Below, piece after piece: positions 42,659 to 55,500 of a stretch of 64,000 nucleotides of DNA (its first letter is position 1; every line of letters begins with the position of its first letter). A model generated the notes under the pieces. The model worked only from the letters and a program-made list of their open reading frames with translations. It had not been told where the DNA came from and ran no database searches. A program made the position numbers and the translations under genes. This DNA comes from Tillandsia leiboldiana (Eukaryota; Streptophyta; Magnoliopsida; Poales; Bromeliaceae): assembly GCA_029204045.2 (NCBI GenBank), contig CM055076.1, positions 20,648,269-20,712,268 on the forward strand, in the 5' to 3' direction.

Positions 42659-45600
42659 GTAAGGAACCTGTTATCCCATTATCATTGCTTCTCTAACATA
42701 TTTTCTCAATAGTTTCTAAATTCTTATTTACTTTGTTTTCTTTTACTCCCCTTTCTGTTAGATTGCAGACCCACTTTGAAAACATACAAAGAATTTCGGA
42801 TACGACGACATTGCCATATGCCATGCACTATCTGCGCTCGCGCATATCGGATGAATTAGACCTTTCGCATTTGACTGAGAAGCTAATGCAAGGGAAGGGC
42901 CAATCCAATGCTCTTTCATCTAAAGAGAAGCTTGAACTGTGGGAAAAGCTCAAAGTTTTGAGTGTGTGATGATGCGTTACTTAAATGCCTTCTTTTGGAC
43001 GGTGGATGGTAGCCTGTGCCTTATTTTGGTTATTCACTTGTGATTTATTTTTTTCCCCTCTAGGTTTCACGAGAACAGCTGCTTCCTTGTGGTCGATGAC
43101 GATGCTCAGCTTGTATGTAAGAGTTCAGGTCAACATTTTAGGGAGGCATCTCTACCTAGACATTGCCCGTGGTTCAGAAAGCTCCCAGTTGCTGGTATTT
43201 AATTTTCTCCTCTCATTTGTTTTTCTCCTCTCATCTGTTAAGGTGTAATACCACAAAGGTGCTTATGTGTTTTAGTTTTTGTATGCATTGTTGTATAAAC
43301 ATGTCTATATTTTAATTACTTGCAAAATTACCAATTGATACCCTTTTCGCTTTAATTCTACCTACTTTTTTTGGTGTTCATTCTATACATGCTTCATATC
43401 ACCACTCTAAAAAGCCGAAAGAAGATTACGGACAGCTAAGGTATCGTACATAACTATAGCGCATATTTGGAAGGCTGTTTCACATGCGTTACACATAAGA
43501 TACAATAAAAGTTTATAAAATATTGTTAGTTTAAACATATCCAATTAATAAGAATGAAAGGCAAGAGAATAATGTAAAAGAAATTCCAAGAAAGTACAAA
43601 TGTGTTGTAGGACTTCGCAACAGTAAAAACATCGCGCTAAATTTGGCACAATAGCATTTGAAATGTATGCAGCATTCCTGATTTGAAACATTATTATTAT
43701 AAAAAAAGTATAAGAAGATTTGTATATCAAATTTCATAGTTAATAAAAGTGTACCACTAGCTAATGAACTACCTTTTCAAAACACTGCAAGAAATATATG
43801 TTAGTGTATACGTAGAAGAATGATAAGAAGAAAGAATACTTTTAGAAGTATTTAAGCTTGATACTTCCTCTTCAAAAATAATGCCAAAGTGTATTTGAAG
43901 CTTTCGGCAATAATAACTAGCTGATCGAATATTACTTTTTAGTGCATTAAATGGACACAAATTTCACTTGTTTTGATGGAGAGAAAAGGGGAGAAAAGAA
44001 AAGTTAGGAGAGAAAAAAAGAGAATTGGAGAGAAACAGAAAGAAAATGACCTTCCAAAATGGTCATTTTTTTTTCTCTCAAAGTTAAACTCTGTTTAGAT
44101 GGAGAGAAAAGGAGAGAAAAGAAAAGAAAGGAGAGAAAATTATTTTCTCTCTATTGGATCGAAATAAGGACAAAAAAGAATAGCAATGGGGAGAAATGAC
44201 CTTCCAAAACAGTCAATTCTTTCTCTCCAAAAATGGAGAGAAAGGGAAAGAAAGTTATTTTCTCTTCTTTTCTTCCCTCAATTCAAACAATAGGGGAAAA
44301 ATTACTTTTTGTTGGTTGGCAGATTGTCTCTTGGACACATTTGCGTTTTGTTTGGTTCGCCTTTCTGGTGGATTGGTTATCCTCCCAGGAAATAGTAAAA
44401 AATTTTGGTGTCTTAAAGCCACAGGACCCATCATATTGGTAAACACATGCTTGAACATAGGACACATTGCCCCTCTGGTGTTCGGTTGGCTGAACTTCGT
44501 TGCCAAGATCTGTTTCATCTATTGACGAATATCTTAAGAGTTCATTGCTGGAAAGCGGCTGTCACGCCCCGGGGGTTTTTCAGTTAAGCGGAAAACGTGA
44601 ATTATTAAGAACTTTCTTCTTTCCTTTCCAATGTCCCCCGACACGCGCCAAACCCGCCACACGTGTAAATTTCTCAACCCCGAACGCGGAGTCTCCTTTG
44701 CACGTGCACGGCGTTACATCCACAACATTCACTTTAACCACACTAGTCCGTACAAGTAAAGGAAAGTAAGAACAACATTTTGCATAAGAAGTTAAGAGGC
44801 CGACTAAGTTTTGAAAGGATAAATTCACAGGGTTTTGGAAACGGTGCCCACCCGACACCCATTATTTTCAAAAGTTGTTTTCGCAAACATTTTCTTGTTT
44901 TGAAAATAGGCCGAATAGCTAATGAGCATGAAAGTAAAAGGATCACCACAGTAATTAAACATCCACACACAGCACAGTCAAATCCATTCACACATAACTA
45001 GTTACTACGAAGATAACACGTATAAAACCTAAAAATGTCACTCATGGAGACACTAAAAAATATAGCACATCCTCGGTATCGTCCTCACAGCCGTCCTAAG
45101 CCCGCGCCCGACCAAACCTGTCACAGAGTGGGGAGTCAGTGACACATCCAGGAGACAAAATAAATAAGGGTGAAAGCATGCTATAACGGAGAAACTGAAA
45201 GTAAAGCAAACCGAAACACCAGAGCGTCCACGCCCCCCCCCAAGAATCCACAGTACCCTATGACAATCAAACATGTGCACCTGCCCCTGTAACAATCAGA
45301 TATGTGTACCTGTCCCTGTAACATTCAAATATGTGTACCTGCCCCTGTAATAATCAAATATGTGTACCTGCTCCTGTAACATTCAAATATGTGCACCTGC
45401 CCCTCCTTGTTGCTTATAACCCCTCCACGGAAACTCGTGCGGCCCCTGAGTAACCGCGAGGGGTCCCCACTACGGCACCTTGTGGGGTACACGGGCCAAC
45501 GTGCCATCTTTCTGGAAAAATACACCAGTGCGGTGGCCAAACCGTCGGTGTGCGTGCAAGCAACCATGGGCTCACAAATTAAGGATCATGTGTGTTGTAA

Positions 45601-46508
45601 GACAGTGCGACCCTCGGTCGCCATAGATAGTGGTAATAAAGATGCATGTGTAAAATGGGGGTTAGTTGGGATCACGATGTATCTATTGTTATGCTCATGC
45701 GTAAACATAATATGAAATACTGAATTCCAGAGATGACAGAGAAGGTACCCACCTCAACCAGTGTTAACCGGACCACCCGAAGTCGACTCGCGGCTTTCCC
45801 CCGGACGACACCCCGACCTACGGAGTCCCCAGATAAAACAACAGTTATGATCGAAGGTTGATTGCGAAGACTCGACACTCGAACGACTCAAAATAAATAA
45901 GTAACAGTCGGGACACGAAAGTACACGGCGGGAACACGAAAGGAGCCGAGCGGCGGCGGCAGCAGTAGCAGCAGTAGCGGCGCGGCACGGTGCAGTAATA
46001 GCAGGGCCCCGCGCGGCGGCGGCGCGGCGACAGCGCGACGGCGGCGAGGCCCCGCACGGGCGCATGCCCGCGCGGACGGCGCGGCGGCAGCGAGCCCCGC
46101 GCGGGCAAGGCCCCGCGCGGGCGCCGCGGCGGCAGCGAGCCCCGCGCGGGCGCCGATGCCGCGCGCGGCAGCGGCGGCAGAGCCCCTCGCGGGCGCGGCG
46201 CCGCGGCCCGGCGCGGGCGAGGCGGCGCGGCAGCGAGGCCCCGCGCGGGCACAAGCCAGCGCAGGCGCAGCGGCAACAGCGGCAGCGACGGTGGTGGCGG
46301 CTGCGACGACGGCGGCGGCGACGGCGGCGCAGGCCGTGGCTAGGGCATCCCGACCCTAAAACCCCCAAAAACACCACAAAAAGAGTAACGCTCACCTCGA
46401 GGTATCGGAGGAGATGATCCGATCCCGTTCCTCGCGGTAGAAGGTTCCGGATCCGCTGCCCGTCCCGTTCTCGGCCTCCGGTGCGCGTCGATCGCCAAAC
46501 GAGATCCT

Positions 46509-46542
<34 letters not shown>

Positions 46543-49500
46543 ACGCGGCTAGGCGGCTAGGGTAGGCGTAATTCCTTTTCTTAGGGTAAAACGTCGGTAT
46601 TTATATACATATCAAGGAAAAACCCTAAACCCTAAAATAAACGAAAAACCCCAAACCCTCAAGCGTACAAAATAAGGATTAAGAAAGGAGGTCAAAAAGG
46701 CTGATTGCGCTTTCACTCTCGTACAGCTAAACAAACCCAAGTCCGACCCAAGAGGAACCAATCCCGTTGCCTCGAAAAGCGTGTAAATTAAGAGGCACGA
46801 ATTTCGATGCGCGATACAGACACCGCGAACTTCGAAATTCTATTCCGGGAGATCCGGGAGTCGGATTTCAGATCCGATCGCACCGTCGTTCAACGTTTCA
46901 CGTGCTCTATCACCGAAAAATAATAACGAATGCCAACACACTACCCACCGAGGTCGATAAGAAAGGACGTTCCTACAGCTAACCCTATCCGGCACGGGTC
47001 AGGGACGATGTCCGAAAAGTTAGGATACTACAGCGGCATTGATCAACCCTTGGCAGCCCGTATCAAGCGCATCCACCATTGTTGAACATGACTTTTTCGT
47101 ACTTAAATTTGTTTTTATGACCAAAGCCCATACCTTGCATTTGGTGGAAGTGTTAGGAGATCTTGCCGTGCCGTTCCTGTTTGTGCCACCTCCGGTATCT
47201 AAGCGGCATGTGCCTGCTCAATTTGGTTGTAATCAGCTGCATGGTTGTAACTCAATCCATTGACGATCATGAATGATCACTATAGTTATAAGCTGCAAGC
47301 AATTGATTATTATCCGCGATAATTGACTTTGGCTGCATGGCTGTCGGTGCTTGGTTTGTTGCTGTTGGATTTGCACCATTAACAGAAGCAGTTGGACTCT
47401 GCATTTGGGTCTGGGCCTCTATGTTAGCGTGATTCTCTATTGGGCTGTTCTCAAATTGAGGGATTTTGACTGGATGATCTTGACTTGGTAAGCTCGCCCT
47501 CCGGTTTGAGGGGATTCCCTTAGCCCAAAACGCTTTGGTAACTCACGTATTGCTACTAGAATACTATCTAATTGAGTCTAGAAACATTGTTCTATTCATT
47601 TCTATAGCCTTTGGCGTCGTTTAGCCATTTGTTGTGACCTCTAGGTAGCTTCTCGTGATCTTTAGGCTATATGCTCTATCAGCACAATCAACTGAGTGAT
47701 CATAGCTACAATTTCAATAGGGGCCAAAGTTTGCCCTATCGTTTGATCGGTTGGAGGCCAAACTATCACATGCTGAAAAGGTTTGCTTGACCATGGCATT
47801 CGTTTGAGCCACATTTTTGAAGGCATTTGGGTTGATGGAGTTGCGAAGTTGAGGCACTTCGTCAAGTGTTTTGTTGCGGATGGATCAAAGTAGCCAATTT
47901 TCTAGCATTTGCCCTTGCCGTTGTGGAGATTTTCATGCCACATGCGGGGACTCAAAATGTACCATCCATTTAGCACTTTTGTATACTCGGGGTGCTAAAA
48001 GGAGGAGGGGGGAGGACTTGCTAGGTATATTAGAGAAGGGGTAGGATACTTGTGAAGTGACTGCGACTTTCCTGACAGTTCATAGGAATTGGACCACCCT
48101 CTGGCGAGCAGGTGTACTAAGCCTAGCTTTTGTGTGAGCGGAACAAGCATGGTAGAAGCTACACAAGCCTAGGGTAATTTTGAAAACATTACAGGACAAG
48201 GAATACGGAGAGGCTTTCCTTTAGACAATCGCTTGTTCTACCTTATGCCATCTTGGATTTCTCTAGCAGAGCGGGCGAGCAGATAAGGGGCAGTCTAGTG
48301 ACGGAGTAGTCCTTCGTAAAGGATAGGGCTCGTGAGGGAAAGTGTGCCAAGCGGGGATTCATGGTGCGTGCGACTATATAGCTCGTGGCAATTGATATTG
48401 GTGTCCGTAAAGCAAACTTTGGAAGCTGGGCCAAGAGTGTTGGCGGCCAAGCGTGGTCGCGCAATGGAGGTGCCAATAGACTAGCAAACTAAATTGAGGC
48501 CGGTTCGATTGTGTAACACTTTATGCCGGGAGCTAAGTTGAAATAATCGATGTTGGGATTTGTAAAGTGAGCCTTGGGGTCGGACCGAGGGCGTTGGCAA
48601 CCAGGTTTGGTTGCGCAATGAAGGTGCCGCGTGGCTAGCAAAACGAAAGGAGTCTGAATCGGTCAAACATTTTATATTGAGGTGAACTTTGGGGGTGGAG
48701 GGCCATGGCAAAACATAGATGGCAGAAGCATAGTGTGGGGCAAGTCTGCCTTGCTTGCCAAGGGCGACAGAACAATAGGGTTGCACAGGTGGAACACGAG
48801 GCATAGATTTGTGAAGCGTTGTTGTGCGAGGTGTTCTGCTAAGTCGTAGGTCTTGGGAATTATGCTAACTTGTGGCGCATACTTGGGTGGCTCGTTAAGG
48901 TAATGCAGTTGGATCGAGCGAACATGGCGCAAAAACGAGGTATCGAGCGGTATGGTCGTGAGCATGGTAAGGCGCCTTAATTAATGATGTAGGAAGGATT
49001 TATATTTGGAAATGCCCTTCATAGCATGCAATGTTGCAAAAGCCTTGACTTGCAAGCATGAGGTGTGCAAGCTGTGTCTTGGGAGTGAGATGCTTGGCTA
49101 TATTCGGAGGGGATTAAAGTTAGAGGAACTTGTAATGTCCTTGTGGTTTTCTTTAAAGGCAATGAGGCATTTGGCTATGTAGCACTCTCGATGAGGGTAT
49201 GTCTAGTGAGACGGGATGTACTCTGTTTGTAGCCAACCTCGATTGCTGGGTTGTTTGTTGTGACTCGTGGAGTTCGATGAGGAATTCTATGTGAGTTGTG
49301 GTGCTAGGCAGTAAGGCTTATAGAGTAGCATACTTAGCTAAAGCTTAAGTTGGTATTCTACTACGGAGTTCGAGGATGTGTTTGTGCTAAGGACTTGGGA
49401 AGGCTGGCCTTGGTATGTGATGCTTAGGCACCGGATAGGAATTTTTAAGGGAAAAAACTTGATCCCGTGACAAAATGCTTGTATCTCCTCTTATACGGTG

Positions 49501-52500
49501 TCCATAGCCAGATTGGCTGTCGGAAATTGTCCTTGGGATGGTATGATTTATGAGCTGAAGATCTTTCAAGCAAACCCTCGCTTGTCATTTGTGTAAAATA
49601 ATATTTACTTTAAGCATCCCACCAAATGGGCCAAAAAATTTGTTTTGGTCGGCGGATTGTCTCTTGGACGCTTGTCGTGTTGTGATTGGTTCACATTTCT
49701 TGCCATGTCGAGTAAAAACAATTTGACTTTGTCTCATGTACTGATTGGAGTGTGAACCATTCATTCGATCGAGTTCTCTTCTTGAGGCCCTAGGGTTTGG
49801 TAAGAGCCCAAAAACTTGTAGGCTTTGTGGTAGTGTCTCGAAGATTGAAATTATGGTTGTATCCGTCGACGGTCAATCTCTAGGATCTTCGCTTTTTATT
49901 CGTGCCAAGATTGAGTATAACTTAGCCGTTTTGATAAAACGACCTACGAGATGAAATACCGCACTCGCGAAGGCCTGCAGTGTGGAGATTTGCTCATTGA
50001 TGAGAGGCGAGGTGTCTCCGGTGATGATCAGAATGGTCATGAACGGTTGGCTCTGGATTGGACGGTTATGTGGATGAAGGGAATTTTACATTACAGTTGT
50101 CCCTAGGCTTAAGTTGCAGCTACTACTGGGCTTAAGTTATAGTGTCACGCCTCGAGCCATAATGGAAGCTCATACTCATACTTGGGACGTGACTAGATCC
50201 ACCACAAACATTAGGGCCGCAACCCCATTTTGTATGGTGTCAATATATAGCACCTGTGAAAAGAGTACATGACATCTCGGGATAATATTATAAATTTTCT
50301 CCAATTTTGGCATCAAATGACAAGTTAGAATTATCTATTATATAAACAAAGCCTTCTACTATTCTATTACAAAAACTTGTCATTCACACTTGATTGTCGT
50401 GTACAATTCCTAAAATATTGCTATTACATTAGTCACCCCAAAAAGTATAAAATATAGAGCCTGAACTGGGTACTATCTACGCATAACCTCGCTTGGTGCC
50501 TTGCTTCTCTATACCCGCATACTTGGAAAAACATAGGGTGAGAAACTTTGAACGAGTTTTCAAGTGGGGATAGCAGGCCACAAGGGACGAGCTACGCCCA
50601 CTTGTTCACTCGAAAATAAAAATAGATACTGAAAATGGATTAGAAAGCATAAGCAAAAGTTGTAAGGAATCAACTGCGCTACGATATTACGCTAACTATA
50701 AGCAAGGAAAACTCATCATAATGCTGTAATGATATAACCACCGATCATGCATCAATGCCTCTAAATACTCCACTACTCAACGGTATCCAATCTAACCACC
50801 GATTGGTCATGGGGATTCGACCTAAGCTTGCCGATAAAACATTGCAGCGAACTTACTGTCGCGGTTATTTTGTTGCATCCAAGGCCGGGCTAGCTACCAA
50901 AGCTCTTTGCCGTGCAAGGGTGCAATTGTTATGGTTGCTATATAACGACTACCCACTCCGAAGGTGACTATGGGGGCGTGACCATTCAAAGTGTCTATCT
51001 TAGTATCCTTGTGCTGCAAGCTTTAGTCATATGCAAATGCTCAAAGGTCAGTAGCATATCTAATAAGTATCCCCAATCTCGGCGGTCTCTACAAGGCAAA
51101 TATGTTAATCACATAAGGATATGTGTCAATGCCCCTACAAGGCAATGTCAAGTCTCGATCCCCCTGCAAGATGAAATATGCTACTACCGATGCATATCCG
51201 CACAAGAAGATCTCAACTAGCATGCCCCTAATGTTAATCATATGTGCCTCTTCAAGGCAAGTTTAACTCTTGAGTTCTCAATGACGGTTGTCCCTAAAAG
51301 GCTATGTTTAAATCTTGTATGCAAGGATTTAAGTATCCATTAGCACGGTTCGTATCCACCGTGTTGTATCGTGCCGACAAGATACTGGCACGATACAAGT
51401 CCCGTGTCGATGGCACAGCTCAAAACCCTATTTTTAAAAAAATACTAAGTAATTTTCTCAATAAAGTTCAAAAGATTTGATAAAGATACGTAATAAGCAA
51501 TTAGAAATTTTGTTGCTAAAGAAAATGAATATTTCATGCCATTATGTGTCGGCACACATGTATTTTTTGTGACCGACACTCATCGGCACGGCCTGGCATG
51601 CATCGTGTAGTACTGTGTAGGCAAGTTTTTGTCACAACCTCGTGCCACTGCATTTAAATCCTTGCTTGTGTGTCATGTGCCCCTACAAGGCAGTCAGGTA
51701 TAACATCAAGATGATGAACTGTTGATATCACTAAGTATAGTGTCAATTCTAGGCATGTTAGTTAACAATTGAAATGCAACATTTATCCTATCCTCATACA
51801 AGCATATATATCGAGGGCACCACAGCCATGTCAAGAATGAATAAGGGAGAAGGATAGGAACGGGCAAATCAAAAGATGGAGCAGGACCATTCTGGACTGA
51901 GTACCTACCTTGAACCGCAAACTTGATGTCTACCGCACATCGTCGGCTCCTTGACCTTCACTTGGTCCTAAGGAGAAATACAAAAAACATCACAAACTTC
52001 TCTAGGGTTCCAAAACTCAACATACTACTAGACATCCAACTATGAGGCCTCGGGCTTCAAAGCTTGAACCCTAACTCAAACACACAAAAATACACATTTT
52101 GGCATATATTGGGCTTAAGGTTTTCCTAATATAACCAAAACTCCAACCAATTTGAGGAATTCTCCATCCATTCTCAGGAAAATCCTAGATTTTTTCACAT
52201 AATTCCAACATCATATCTTCAACACAAAGAAATCCCAAATCAACTCCAACATTCTCAAAACATGAAATCAATAATGACTAACACAAGGATTTAAGAGTTC
52301 AAGAGCAACTGACCTTGATTCATAAGCTTTTCCCTTTCCTCCAAGAAAAGCTCGCCTAGGCCGAGACGAGGTTATCGTTTTCTTCTCTCGAAGCTTTTAC
52401 TCCCACCTTTTCTGAGTGAGAATCTCGCCTCTGTTTCCTTTGAAGCTAAAAGGAGAGGGAGCAATGAAGTAAAGAGTGAGAGAGGGTTGGAGAGGGAGAA

Positions 52501-55500
52501 GAGAGCAAGAGAGTGAAGATGAGAGGGGATTAGGCTTAGGTTGGGCCTCTCCAACCTGAGGGGTCCCCTATATAAAGGGGGGTTATAATAATTGCATATA
52601 AACCCCTCAACCCAACCAAAATAATATAAAACACCCCCCTCTCAAAAACAGCTCCAGCCATAGAAGGTTTGGACTTCACTTTGGAAGTTCGGATCCCGAA
52701 CGTCCATCAGGGCAAAAACGTTGCTAAGATCCGAACTTCCACCCCTCAAGATCCGAACTTCCCTCCCAAGGTTCGGATCTCAAATGTTATCTTGCATGAA
52801 AATGACTCAGGGCCTAGACTTCCTCTGCAAGGTCTAGACTCTGATGTTTTAGAAACTTCCAGGTCCGGACTTCCCCATCAAGGTTCGGACTCCAAAGTTT
52901 TAGAAACTTCAAGGTTCAGATTTCCCTATCAAGGTCTGAACTCTGGATTTCCAGTTTTTACTTTTTAGAAACTTTTTTCAAAAACTTCGTTTTCGATCCG
53001 TTTTCATCCAAACTTGGCCCCAGGCTATCTTTTAGCCATCCAAACACATCCAAATCGTGTTTATGCCCGTTTCATGTGTACTTGATCCTATTTGGTAAAG
53101 TACAATCTAAATTGAAGTTCAGTATATTGCATGTAGCTACTCCTAGATTAGGTTACACCTACTCCTAGTCAACGTTTTAAATAGCGGCCATTACGCTTGC
53201 CATGGCGACTGCTATAGTGGATTTACTATGCTACTGCTACGCTATAATGTTTAGAGTGCTATTTAACAGTCGCTTTAGCAACACTAGGCTTGTTAAATTG
53301 GCCGCTATAAAGCGGGGTCGAAACAGGCGCTCTGTGCCTGAAAGCTAGGAAATTGAAATAGGTAAAAAGGTTTTATTGGGTCGAATTTTCAAGTTAAATA
53401 AAATGATCAAAACTTAGTAAATAGATTACAGTTTTTCAAATTTTTTATTCTTTTGTTTTGTTAAGTAATAATATTTTGTAGTTAGTCTTATAAATGATGA
53501 CATTAAATATGTATAGACTTGCAATCCTAGAAAAAGGTAATGGTTAGTTGTCTTTTCTTCAAAATCATATGTAATTTTTATTAGGAATGTAGATATATTA
53601 AGTAGTTTTTTGTGTAATCCGCTATGAGTTTGTAGTGCCATTATGGCACCCGCTATCCGCTCTCCACTATGAGAACCCCCAAATGCTACATGCCCTCTAT
53701 CCGCTATGTACAACGTTGGTCCTAGTGCTGGTAAGACTAAGTTTCAAGCTTGGGTGATTTTGAACGTTCCCTCTCATTTGTTTCCGTTCCCCTTTTATTG
53801 TCTCAAACGTCCAGCTTGACATAGCTGTAATTGTAGCGATTGCTGCGAGAAATTCATGCTCCATTTTTGAAGTGACTTTCAAATATTGCGCTTATTCTCG
53901 AATCCTTCTACGTCTACTGTTTGAATTTCAAATTCGTGGTGCGCTTCTAATTTTGAATATTCAGGCCTCGCTGAAGTCCCTTCTCGGAATGGCCTTCGGT
54001 ATGATCCATCTTACCAAGGCTAAGCGTCATACCAAGGCTAAGCCCTTTCGCCGAAGCTCTCCTTTCAGCAGGCCTCTACATGTTTTCTTCATATTCATTC
54101 ACGTCTCGATGTCAAAAAATTTGGGTGCCAATACTTTCTTTTCTTTTCTTTTCGTTTCTTTTCGTTTCTTTTCTCTCCTATTCACTCCATTCAAACAATG
54201 TAAAAAAGAACAAGTAAATAAAACAATGCAATTAAGACAGGAGATAATGTTCCTCAAGTAAACTGTGTATCATTCATCTTAATCTTGACAATTAAAATAT
54301 TTTCCTACAAAAATTTGACTAACATTAATTGTTCTATGAGCTTCGTATTAGGAGTAATCATCACTTTTGAGGCCAACATCTGAAGTTCCATTTCAATTTT
54401 GTTTGGGGTCTGAATATTCATTTGGTTGGTTTGGTAGTCTCAAATCTGTTTGTTTAGGGACCATGAGTATTGTTATGGGTTGTACATATCGAATACTAAA
54501 ATAATTGTTGCAAGAGTGCAATTGACTGATTATCTATTGATTCAATACTATTTGATAGTCTAGATCTCTAATTTGTATGATCTTCTGGTATATAATAGTA
54601 CCTTTCTCTTCCGAAACTTTTAAAATCTTCTTTTGTTGTAAATCAAAATTTTCCTTGCTTTTTCTGTGTTATGATTTATCTTTTGCTCTCTTATGCTCTC
54701 TTTATTTTCTGGTCGCCTATCTCCTCAAAAGAAAAACAAACAAACCAAGAGGAAACAGAAAAAAGTAGGAAACATTACTTGGGTTTTCATTACCAGAGTG
54801 CTTCTATTATTTAGAGTAGATCTACCCGTTTCCACTTCATCTCTGCTCTTATTATCCTTGGCATATTGGCGTCTGTACTACTTAGGCATATGCTAGGCAT
54901 CCTATGGTCATACAACCAAATACTAACATCCAGATATTCTAACGGATTTTAGTATTAGATTGTTCTACAATTCTGTGTGACCACATTCTTGGAGTATGGG
55001 TAAATATCTTATGGCCTATTTGTTCTATCGTTTCATTTGTTTTATTATTTATTACTACTAGATTTACAACTTTTTTACTCCTAATCATTTTCGATCTTAT
55101 TATTCCACTATCAGCTTACTCTTTAGTTTTAACTACCTATGAACCTATGAACACACCCAAAAAGTTTTGTAGTTGCTATTTTAATATGATTGTTTATTCA
55201 ACGTTGAATTAGTTTTTCTTGTCTTTTCTTTTTTCCTCTAGATTATAGCTTTCTCACTTTTGTATTGGTTTTTTGAAGTTATTCCTGTGAATTACTGTAG
55301 GGTGAATCTGATTCCTTTAGCAAGCATGGCCAGCAAGAGTTTCTAGCAACTGCTGATTATCTCTCAACATATGGCATCCATACATTAATAATGAACATGC
55401 AGAGTGCTGCTAATGAGATTTTGAAAGAGTAAGAAGTTCATTTATGCTATCTTCATTCTTTTCCAAGTACATGCTTAAACATTTTTAAGTTGATAAATTT

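Larger units (their letters stand above)
43195..55300 (+). other. PEX3: PEX3 intron 3, 12.1 kb
   Basis: Donor GTATTTAA and acceptor ACTGTAG bound an intron holding two solo LTRs, a P element, GGAGAGAAAAGG repeats and about 3 kb of unidentified repeat DNA. No other PEX3 exon is needed: exons 3 and 4 join in phase 0 at a conserved site. Confidence 0.85.

Noticed and set aside
45754..46417. Arg/Ala-rich open frames of up to 213 codons at 46 kb
   Set aside because: Compositional artefacts of the GCGGCGGCAGCG stretch in the solo LTR.
54577..54768. 63-codon hydrophobic frame in intron 3
   Set aside because: AT-rich intron DNA with no family match and no splice support.
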